A stretch of 11,136 nucleotides of DNA. It comes from RGIG6904 sp024680835 (GTDB lineage Bacteria > Bacillota > Clostridia > Lachnospirales > Lachnospiraceae). The translations under genes were made by a program, and so were the position numbers. The notes below the pieces were generated by a model. The model did no database searches. It was not told where the DNA came from and was given only the letters and a program-made list of their open reading frames with translations. This document shows, piece by piece, positions 1 to 5,826 of the stretch. The DNA lies in the NCBI GenBank assembly GCA_024680835.1, contig JAILBP010000104.1:1-11136 (forward strand), written 5' to 3'. Within the stretch, counting starts at the first letter, position 1. The number at the start of each line of letters is the position of its first letter.

Positions 1-22
1 AATGGCTTTGAGGGAAATGTAA
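1..22 (+). CDS. ruvA: Probable 3' end of ruvA (partial)
   Basis: The bases before ruvB are open in one frame that ends in TAA at 20-22, directly against the ruvB ATG at 23. The visible residues are MALREM. That ending fits the helical C-terminal domain of RuvA, the Holliday-junction binding partner of RuvB, and ruvA-ruvB is a standard gene order. Only about six codons are visible, so the call rests on position, on zero spacing to ruvB and on a plausible ending. The GAGGGA ribosome binding site of ruvB (10-15) lies inside these codons, as expected for coupled genes. Confidence 0.5.
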
Positions 23-1018
23 ATGTCTGAAGAACAGCGCAGGATAATATCCACCACCATTCAAAAAGAAGATGTAAACCTTGATGTGAAAATACGTCCC
101 CAGAGGCTGGATGACTATATCGGTCAGACCAGGGCAAAGGAAAACATGCGTATCTATATCGAGGCTGCCAAAAAGAGAAATGAGCCATTGGACCACGTGT
201 TGTTGTACGGTCCTCCGGGACTTGGAAAGACAACGCTGGCGGGCATCATAGCCAATGAGATGGGCGTAAATCTAAAGGTTACCTCAGGTCCCGCCATAGC
301 AAAGCCCGGTGAGATGGCAGCAATACTGTCGGGACTCGGGGAGAATGATATTCTGTTCGTGGATGAGATACACAGGTTAAACCGTCAGGTTGAGGAAGTG
401 CTGTACCCTGCCATGGAGGACTATGTTATAGATATCATGATAGGAAAAGGCCAGACCGCAAGATCCATAAGGCTTGATCTGCCAAAGTTTACACTGGTGG
501 GAGCTACCACCAGGGCAGGACTTCTGTCTGCACCGCTTCGTGACAGATTCGGTGTTATGCATCATCTTGAATTTTATAATACAAAGGAGCTGTACCAGAT
601 AGTTATGGCAACTGCCGGAAAGCTCAATGTGGAGATAGAACCGGACGGCGCCATGGAACTTGCCAGGAGAAGCCGCGGTACGCCTCGTCTTGCCAACAGA
701 CTTTTGAAACGTGTCAGAGATTTTGCTGAGATAAAATATGACGGAGTCGTCACCAAAGAAGTTGCCGACAATGCGCTGGATCTTCTGGAGGTTGATAAAC
801 TGGGACTTGATGTGAATGATCAAAGGCTTCTGACCACCATCATAGAGAAATTCGGAGGCGGACCAGTGGGTCTTGACACCCTGTCTGCTGCCATCGGAGA
901 AGACAGCGGCACCATCGAGGATGTATACGAACCCTACCTTGTGATGAACGGCCTAATCAACCGCACACCCAAGGGGCGCGTTGTGACAGAGCTGGGCTAC
1001 AAACATATGGGTGTATAA
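23..1018 (+). CDS. ruvB: Holliday junction branch migration DNA helicase RuvB
   Basis: RuvB is the AAA+ hexameric motor that pulls DNA through the RuvA-bound Holliday junction during recombination and fork repair in the cytoplasm. The 331-residue product has the full family layout: an N-terminal IRPQRLDDYIGQ segment (24-35), Walker A GPPGLGKT (63-70), Walker B with DEIH (114-117), sensor 1 ATTR (161-164), the arginine-finger segment PLRDRFG (171-177), the sensor 2 region RGTPRLANRLLKR (218-230), and a C-terminal winged-helix DNA-binding domain ending in RTPKGRVVTELGYKHMGV. Length and ends match the family, so the gene is complete. The ATG at 23 is preceded by GAGGGA with a 7-base gap and abuts the presumed ruvA stop. 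The same reading frame stays open for 42 codons past the TAA, but that stretch is not part of RuvB. Confidence 0.97.
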   Translation: MSEEQRRIISTTIQKEDVNLDVKIRPQRLDDYIGQTRAKENMRIYIEAAKKRNEPLDHVLLYGPPGLGKTTLAGIIANEMGVNLKVTSGPAIAKPGEMAAILSGLGENDILFVDEIHRLNRQVEEVLYPAMEDYVIDIMIGKGQTARSIRLDLPKFTLVGATTRAGLLSAPLRDRFGVMHHLEFYNTKELYQIVMATAGKLNVEIEPDGAMELARRSRGTPRLANRLLKRVRDFAEIKYDGVVTKEVADNALDLLEVDKLGLDVNDQRLLTTIIEKFGGGPVGLDTLSAAIGEDSGTIEDVYEPYLVMNGLINRTPKGRVVTELGYKHMGV

Positions 1019-1147
1019 TATACTGTATGGGATGACTACAACGCCCCTGATCAAATAATTGAAATAGATTATCAATGCGGGGTTATTTCCAAAGAGGATT
1101 ATATGCATTATGTGGAGTATAAGCAAAAACATATTCAAGTTGGTTAG
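1019..1147 (+). pseudogene. Orphan C-terminal coding fragment directly after ruvB
   Basis: Immediately after the ruvB TAA, the same frame stays open for 42 codons to a TAG at 1145-1147. The translation looks like real protein: it begins YTVWDDYNAPDQIIEIDY and ends YKQKHIQVG. It has no start codon near its beginning; the only ATG is at 1103, near its end. The next gene starts inside it, with its ribosome binding site (AGAGGA, 1093-1098) in the fragment. I read it as the 3' end of a gene whose front was lost when foreign DNA joined the chromosome next to ruvB. I do not recognise the family. A chance open stretch of this length is quite possible in AT-rich DNA, so the call is tentative. Confidence 0.35.
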
Positions 1148-1712
1148 TATGCTTATCTGTTTATTTATTTGTAGTTGCGGGATTGATACGGGACGATATT
1201 ATAAACCTGATGATGAAATATCAAAAGACATAATGGATTCACAAAGCAATAGTTTTGTCTATTGTGGACGAAGTGAATCCAAAACGGGCGAGAAAATATA
1301 TTCATTTATTATTAAAAAAATCGAGTTGGATGCAGTTGTAGACTTTTATAACAACGTAAGCAGTATTATTCGTTCAGTTGATGAATATGTAAAGGTAGGG
1401 ATATATGGAGAATTGCCTGATGGTAGAGACTGCATTCTTTATATATCAAATTATACTAAATCTGATGAAATTAAAACAGTTGAAGATGGATGTTTATTGG
1501 AAATTCGAAATATTGATCATTTCAGTTATAAATATGATATATTCAGAGACCCGCAACTATACACTAAATTAAGCAATGTTAAAATATTAAAAATAGACAG
1601 AGGAATACAAAAAAAAGCAGAAAACTGCGGTATAGACTGGTATGAGACCTGGCCGGAACTGGAAAAAATAATTATTACAGGAAGAAACAACAAAACCTCT
1701 ATTAGCGGATAG
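1110..1712 (+). CDS. Predicted lipoprotein of unknown function (lipoprotein A)
   Basis: This 200-residue product is not recognised. The N-terminus is a lipoprotein signal peptide: basic residues K6 and K10, a hydrophobic core at about 11-22, and a lipobox I20-C21-S22 before C23, which would be lipid-modified. The rest (GIDTGRYYKPDDE onward) is a soluble extracytoplasmic domain rich in Lys, Ile, Asp and aromatic residues, with no catalytic motif I can see. The ATG at 1110 has AGAGGA 11 bases upstream; the next Met (residue 14) would leave too short a signal peptide. The gene is much more AT-rich than ruvB: hand counts give 17 G/C in 60 bases at 1261-1320 and 14 in 60 at 1561-1620, against 31 in 60 at 301-360. 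Protein-like sequence continues past its TAG in another frame, so the C-terminus may be truncated by a frameshift. A small accessory or immunity-type lipoprotein is possible but unproven. Confidence 0.65.
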   Translation: MWSISKNIFKLVSMLICLFICSCGIDTGRYYKPDDEISKDIMDSQSNSFVYCGRSESKTGEKIYSFIIKKIELDAVVDFYNNVSSIIRSVDEYVKVGIYGELPDGRDCILYISNYTKSDEIKTVEDGCLLEIRNIDHFSYKYDIFRDPQLYTKLSNVKILKIDRGIQKKAENCGIDWYETWPELEKIIITGRNNKTSISG

Positions 1713-1842
1713 GAGAAGATTGTAATTATTTGCGCTTTGACAAAAATCGTGTTATTTATTGGAAGATAAGGGGTGACACGGATCCGTAGGACAGGGTGTA
1801 AAAAAATCATGGATTGAATGTTTTAAGGGTTCACAGCTATGA
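1706..1842 (+). pseudogene. Frameshifted coding remnants between the two lipoprotein genes
   Basis: Past the end of lipoprotein A, two short open stretches read like protein in two different frames. In one (1706-1789) the translation includes CNYLRFDKNRVIYWKIRGD before a TAG. In another, ending at TGA 1840-1842, it includes VKKSWIECFKGSQL. The second overlaps the ATG of lipoprotein B as ATGA, the classic junction of translationally coupled genes. Taken together, this looks like the tail of lipoprotein A, or of a separate gene, broken by two one-base changes, with its original stop overlapping the next start. Chance open frames or a sequencing error remain possible. Confidence 0.35.
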
Positions 1843-2336
1843 AAAGAGATATTATATTGTTACTTTTGATGGTAATTTTTTTTACTTCTTGTGGAAAGGA
1901 ATGTACAAGGGTTGATTTTCCGCTGCTGTATCAGAATGAAGGGATTTTTTGTGAAAAGACAGATTTTATTGTCGGAGCAGTGATCAGTAACAAAACTGTA
2001 TTGACAAAATGCTATGATAAAATTGACAATATATGGTTTGATGAATTCCATATACAACAAGCAGGAAAAAGAATTTTGATCGATTTTAATGAGAATGGAA
2101 AAGGCGTGTTGTTGTTGTGTGGTGATATTTCAGCCGGTACAGAGGAACATTTGTTTTTTTGCTCGGATGATTGCGGTAAAACATGGGAGAAATGCGCTAT
2201 AGATGAGCCGTCATATACCATGATCACGGATTTAAGAATGCAGGAAGATGGAAAAATAGAACTGTCATATCTGTCAATCAAAAATGATCATGATGGTGCG
2301 GATTTGTATGAGGTAAGCATTGAGAGGGAGGAATGA
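1839..2336 (+). CDS. Predicted lipoprotein with one Asp-box (BNR) motif (lipoprotein B)
   Basis: The 165-residue product starts with a short basic n-region (K2, R3), a hydrophobic stretch (about 5-15) and a lipobox F15-T16-S17 before C18, so it should be a membrane-anchored lipoprotein. Residues 109-116 read SDDCGKTW, an exact match to the Asp-box pattern S-x-D-x-G-x-T-W found on the beta-propeller blades of sialidases and other BNR proteins. At this length it cannot be a complete propeller, and I see no sialidase active-site set. Six cysteines besides the lipid Cys suggest possible disulfides. The ATG at 1839 has AAGGG upstream (1825-1829) and overlaps an upstream frame as ATGA. Base composition is AT-rich like lipoprotein A and unlike ruvB and zapA. 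The function is unknown; a binding or immunity-like surface role would be a guess. Confidence 0.65.
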   Translation: MKRDIILLLLMVIFFTSCGKECTRVDFPLLYQNEGIFCEKTDFIVGAVISNKTVLTKCYDKIDNIWFDEFHIQQAGKRILIDFNENGKGVLLLCGDISAGTEEHLFFCSDDCGKTWEKCAIDEPSYTMITDLRMQEDGKIELSYLSIKNDHDGADLYEVSIEREE

Positions 2337-2414
2337 TGAGCAATTCAAACAATCAATGGATATACGATAAACGCAGATTATAATACGTCCATGTATAGTG
2401 ATCCTTCAAATTAA
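2337..2414 (+). pseudogene. Short protein-like remnant after lipoprotein B
   Basis: After the stop of lipoprotein B and a second TGA, the same frame stays open from 2340 to TAA 2412-2414 and reads like protein: AIQTINGYTINADYNTSMYS and a few more residues. An overlapping ATGATGA (2333-2339) could start a coupled gene, but in its own frame that runs only about 16 codons. The likeliest reading is the broken 5' part of a third gene in the islet. The stretch is short and has no recognised homology, so confidence is low. A TATAAT at 2379-2384 lies inside it and could serve as a -10 box for a transcript into the leader region, although the -35 position is poor. Confidence 0.25.
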
Positions 2415-2629
2415 GGAATTTACTAAAACTTCCCACATTGAAATGGCGCGTGTTCCGCTTTTGGTGTGGGAGTAGTTCTCTCATAGAACGCAGAAAGGGC
2501 GTGCTTATCGTAATAGCATTATTTCACTTGTAAAATTCCCTGCAATAGTATATCATAGGGAATGTATTTGTAAACATCCAACTACATTTGTTTTTATATC
2601 TGATAATTGGGGTTTCGGAGGGGTAAAAC
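2415..2629 (+). other. Untranslated leader ahead of zapA with alternative RNA stems
   Basis: No gene is visible here. Several inverted repeats occur: TCCCACA (2431-2437) with TGTGGGA (2465-2471); GTTCT (2475-2479) with AGAAC (2485-2489); and ATTCCCT (2535-2541) with AGGGAAT (2557-2563). GGAATTTAC (2415-2423) can also pair with 2530-2539, with one A bulged, which would enclose the first two hairpins and compete with the third. No U-run follows any stem, so none is a convincing intrinsic terminator. A weak -10-like GATAAT lies at 2602-2607 before the zapA ribosome binding site. This could be a structured 5' leader or a small RNA. A 6S-type RNA is worth testing because ssrS lies next to zapA in enterobacteria, but I cannot assign a family. 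Confidence 0.35.
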
Positions 2630-3682
2630 ATGAACACAAAGGCTACTACAAGGGTGAATATCTGCGGGAAAACATACAATCTGTCCGGCTTTGAGGACGA
2701 AGAGTATCTTTTGCAGGTGGCTGCCTATATTGAGTCCAGGATCAACGAGGTAATATCTTTTTCCGGATATAACCGTCTGCCTGAGGATCTGAAGGTTTTG
2801 ATGACCGAGATCAATATCGCAGATGATTATTTCAAGGCCAGGAATACGGCAGAGGCGAACGCAAAGTCCGCAGATACTCTGTCAAAGGAGGTTTACGAGC
2901 TTAAACAGAAGCTTGTGGATCTTGAGATGCAGGGCAATTCCGAGCAGGAAAAAAATAAAACCGCATTAGGGAAAAAAGAGCAGCTCTTACGTGCCCAGAT
3001 AGAGACCCTTACCAAGGAAAACCGTCAGAAGGATGTCCGTATTGCGGAACTTGACACCGACAGGAGCGAGAGGATCAAACGCATTTCAGAGCTTGAGGAT
3101 GATGATCATGAGAAGACAAAGCGCTTAAAAGAGCTGGAGCTCGATATGGAGGACAGCGAGCGCAGGATCAAGGATCTCGAGAAGAAAAACCGTGAGCTTG
3201 AGAGCGAGCTGAAAGAGAAGGATAAGCGGATCGAGGAGCTGGAGTATCATAACGAAAAGGAAAAGGATCTTCAGGAAGCCGAAAAGAACGAGAAGATAAA
3301 GAAAGCCGAGGCAGAGGTAAGCGAACTGAAGTCAAAGCTGGAGGATAAGACCCGGGAGCTTGAAGCTAAAGATAAAGAGCTTGAAGGCAAAGACAAAGAA
3401 CTTGAAGATAAGGCAAAAGAGCTTGAGGCGAAAGACAAAGAGATAGAGGATCTTAAGGCATCGGCAGCCGAGTCCGGCACGAAAGATGAAGCCGCTGAGG
3501 AGGATGCTCCGTCTGGACTTACAAAGCCCAGGACAGCCAAAGAGGCAAGAGAAGCCATAGCAGCCAAGGCTGCCCTTGAAAAAGCCGAAAAAGAAAAAGC
3601 CGGGCAGGAGAAGGCTGAAGAGGAAAAAGCAGCCAAACCTGCGGTTACATCTGCAAGAGGTAAAAAACGTGGAAAACGTTAG
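2630..3682 (+). CDS. zapA: ZapA-family cell division protein with long coiled-coil and basic tail
   Basis: ZapA binds FtsZ and bundles or crosslinks protofilaments at the division ring. Residues about 5-98 fit the ZapA domain: a beta-hairpin segment (TRVNICGKTYNLSGFEDEEY) followed by the dimer/tetramer helix region (YIESRINEVISF; MTEINIADDYFKA) that starts the coiled coil. Typical ZapA proteins are about 85-150 residues, whereas this one is 350. The extra part is a highly charged predicted coiled coil (about 85-276), a linker, and an Ala/Lys/Glu-rich tail (about 300-350) ending in RGKKRGKR. The heptad KELEAKD-type unit repeats five times at 242-276. The ATG at 2630 has GGAGGGG (2617-2623) six bases upstream. 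The gene overlaps the next by 14 bases and leads a cluster of wall-synthesis genes. The ZapA call is confident; the role of the extension is unknown, though a spacer or DNA- or membrane-binding tail is possible. Confidence 0.85.
   Translation: MNTKATTRVNICGKTYNLSGFEDEEYLLQVAAYIESRINEVISFSGYNRLPEDLKVLMTEINIADDYFKARNTAEANAKSADTLSKEVYELKQKLVDLEMQGNSEQEKNKTALGKKEQLLRAQIETLTKENRQKDVRIAELDTDRSERIKRISELEDDDHEKTKRLKELELDMEDSERRIKDLEKKNRELESELKEKDKRIEELEYHNEKEKDLQEAEKNEKIKKAEAEVSELKSKLEDKTRELEAKDKELEGKDKELEDKAKELEAKDKEIEDLKASAAESGTKDEAAEEDAPSGLTKPRTAKEAREAIAAKAALEKAEKEKAGQEKAEEEKAAKPAVTSARGKKRGKR
3353..3457 (+). repeat. Five 21-base units encoding coiled-coil heptads
   Basis: Within zapA, five consecutive 21-base units encode RELEAKD, KELEGKD, KELEDKA, KELEAKD and KEIEDLK. 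Four of the five are close at both DNA and protein level, with a recurring AAAGAGCTTGA-type core. In-phase repeats of heptad length suggest the coiled coil grew by tandem duplication (replication slippage) without disturbing its register. The copy number may differ between related strains. Confidence 0.75.
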
Positions 3683-5825
3683 ATCGGAACTTTTGGCTCC
3701 GGCAGGAAACTTGAGCACTCTTATATGTGCAGTGAATGCCGGAGCTGATGCTGTATATGTGGGCGGCAATATGTTTTCCGCCAGAGCTTATGCGGGGAAT
3801 TTCTCACAGGAAGACCTGATAAAGGGCATAAAATACGCTCATTTACATGGTGTTAAGGTTCATCTTGCGGTGAACACCCTCTTCAAAAATACGGAAGTCT
3901 CTCTTTTATTTGATTATCTCAGACCATTAGTCTTGGCCGGGCTGGATGCAGTCATAGTGCAGGATATCGGTGTGATGTCTTTGATCCGCCGTTATTTTCC
4001 GCTGTTGGATATCCATGCCAGCACCCAGTGCACGGTAACAGACATAAATGGTGTGAGATTTTTTGGTTCTTTGGGAATAAAGAGAGTCGTTTTGGCCAGG
4101 GAATTATCCATCAGGGAGATATCCGACATTGTGAAGGCGGCAAAAACCGAGGGTATGGAGACGGAGGTTTTCATACACGGAGCTTATTGCTATTCATATT
4201 CCGGACAGTGCCTGATGAGCAGTATATTGGGGGGCCGCAGCGGAAACCGCGGAAGGTGCGCTCAGCCCTGCAGATTGCCCTATAAGGATGCTTCATTTAA
4301 AGGTGATGATAACGTAAAAGAAAAAAAGAATAGCGATGAAAAAGAGTTATATCCGCTGAGTCTTAAAGATTATAACGGAGCTTATAATCTTGATAAGATG
4401 TTAGCGACAGGAGTGGACTCTCTCAAGATTGAAGGCAGGATGAAATCACCGGACTATGTATACGGTGTTACGAAGATATACAGAAAACTTATAGATGAGT
4501 ATTATGACAGTGAGATATTACCGTCTTCCGAAGACATAAAGGCTCTTGATGATCTGGGCCACAGAGGCGGCAATACGCCGGGGTATCCTGTAATACGAAA
4601 CGGAATGGATATGGTGACTCTTTTTGATGCGTCACACAGATCGGGAGTTACAGGAGAGGCAGATACCGGGATCAAAAGGCTTAAGATCTCCGGCAGAATG
4701 CATATAGTCTTGGGTGAACCGCTGGAGCTTAGTCTGAGTTACGGCGAGGTTTCGGTTTCAGTGACTGGTGGTCAGGCAAGTCCTGCTATAAAAGCTCCGG
4801 TGGATGAAGCCTATGTCCGGGATAAGATCTCATCCCTTGGAAATACGTTTTTTGAGTTTGATGATCTTGAGATCAATATGCCCGAAGATCCGGTCTTCAT
4901 ATCCGCGAAGGAACTTAAGGAGCTCAAGAGACGGGCGGTTGATGAGCTTGAAAAGAGCCTGCTGCCGGAAAGACAGGAAGATACGAGTATTCATGATGAT
5001 ATTGAGATATCAACCGATCACAGAAATACAGCGGGAGCATTGGAAAAACATATAGTGGCTGAGTCCTTATCCCAGATAGAGATCGCTTTAAGTGAGACTG
5101 ATGCGGGTGTTTTTTTCATCTGTGCTTATGCCATGGATGAAGCAGATGCCGCAAAGGCCATAAAGATGATCCGCAACAGAGGTATCAGGGCAGGAGTTGC
5201 ATTACCCTATGTTTTCCGGGAAAAGAGAAATGGGGACAAAGGGACAGATCCTGCGGAAACCGTGAGAAAATACCGGGAATACGGTGCGGAATGTTTTCTC
5301 GTGAGAAATTACGGTGGCATAGAGGCACTTTTATCTTCCGGAGTCGTTGCGGGTCTTATCTACACGGATCACAGTGTTTACACCTGGAATAATGAGACTT
5401 TGGCTGCTTTGAGAGAGCTTGGATTACAGCATTTTACCGCGCCTTTGGAATTAAACTCAAAAGAGTTATTCCACAGGGATAACAGCAACAGCACCATAGT
5501 GGTAAGCGCTCTTTATCCTCTCATGGTGTCTGCAGGGTGCGTTCATAATACCCTGAAGGGCTGTGATGCATCGGAGTCGGAGCATGTGCTGACCGACAGA
5601 CTGGGAAAGAGATTTAAAGTTAAAAGTTATTGCAGGGAATGTCTGAATGTTGTATATAACAGTCTGCCTACAGATCTTACCGCCCATATGGGTAAGATAG
5701 AAGAGCTGGGATTCGAAGCGGTGAGATACGATCTGACCGGTATGGATGATGAGACTGTGAAGGCTGTGTTTGAGGGAAAGCTTAAGGAAACCACCGGAGG
5801 ACATTTCAAGAGAGGCGTGGAGTAG
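3669..5825 (+). CDS. U32 family protein with DUF3656, RlhA/YdcP type
   Basis: Despite the 'peptidase U32' name, characterised members are Fe-S RNA hydroxylation enzymes. E. coli RlhA (YdcP) hydroxylates C2501 of 23S rRNA, and TrhP (YegQ) acts on tRNA wobble uridine. This 718-residue protein has the long RlhA layout: an N-terminal barrel beginning ELLAPAGN, the U32 signature EVFIHGAYCYSYSGQC (166-181), then GRSGNRGRCAQPCRLPY. Cysteines 174, 181, 197 and 201 are spaced C-x6-C-x15-C-x3-C, the spacing I recall in E. coli YdcP. A DUF3656-like middle part (LGNTFFEFDDLEINMPEDP) and a Cys-bearing C-terminal segment (KSYCRECLNVVYN) follow. The start is the GTG at 3669, with AGAGG 8 bases upstream and 14 bases of overlap with zapA. 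An open frame upstream to 3576 has no family sequence. RNA hydroxylation is inferred, and the exact target is uncertain. Confidence 0.88.
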   Translation: MENVRSELLAPAGNLSTLICAVNAGADAVYVGGNMFSARAYAGNFSQEDLIKGIKYAHLHGVKVHLAVNTLFKNTEVSLLFDYLRPLVLAGLDAVIVQDIGVMSLIRRYFPLLDIHASTQCTVTDINGVRFFGSLGIKRVVLARELSIREISDIVKAAKTEGMETEVFIHGAYCYSYSGQCLMSSILGGRSGNRGRCAQPCRLPYKDASFKGDDNVKEKKNSDEKELYPLSLKDYNGAYNLDKMLATGVDSLKIEGRMKSPDYVYGVTKIYRKLIDEYYDSEILPSSEDIKALDDLGHRGGNTPGYPVIRNGMDMVTLFDASHRSGVTGEADTGIKRLKISGRMHIVLGEPLELSLSYGEVSVSVTGGQASPAIKAPVDEAYVRDKISSLGNTFFEFDDLEINMPEDPVFISAKELKELKRRAVDELEKSLLPERQEDTSIHDDIEISTDHRNTAGALEKHIVAESLSQIEIALSETDAGVFFICAYAMDEADAAKAIKMIRNRGIRAGVALPYVFREKRNGDKGTDPAETVRKYREYGAECFLVRNYGGIEALLSSGVVAGLIYTDHSVYTWNNETLAALRELGLQHFTAPLELNSKELFHRDNSNSTIVVSALYPLMVSAGCVHNTLKGCDASESEHVLTDRLGKRFKVKSYCRECLNVVYNSLPTDLTAHMGKIEELGFEAVRYDLTGMDDETVKAVFEGKLKETTGGHFKRGVE

Positions 5826-5826
5826 A

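Noticed and set aside
377..823. Minus-strand open frame inside ruvB
   Set aside because: It is a shadow of a well-supported ruvB gene, with no domain-like sequence and no start signal.
2431..2471. Terminator for the lipoprotein islet (TCCCACA/TGTGGGA hairpin)
   Set aside because: The loop is long (27 bases) and no T-run follows, so it is kept only as part of the leader structure.
3576..3668. Upstream extension of the U32 gene starting at an ATG inside zapA
   Set aside because: The added residues are only a frame-shifted reading of the zapA basic tail; family homology begins at about ELLAPAGN just after the GTG at 3669, which has a good ribosome binding site.
3271..3769. Long minus-strand open frames opposite zapA, rich in Ser/Ala/Phe
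   Set aside because: They mirror the Lys/Glu-rich coiled-coil codons on the other strand, have no ribosome binding site and show no family features.
4028..4285. Alternative-frame open reading frame inside the U32 gene
   Set aside because: It overlaps the most conserved Fe-S signature of the U32 protein and its translation has no domain character.
5770..5826. Upstream ATG for the SEDS gene
   Set aside because: The extra 19 residues lie in the U32 coding end and add charged, non-membrane sequence; the ATG at 5827 follows the U32 stop by one base.
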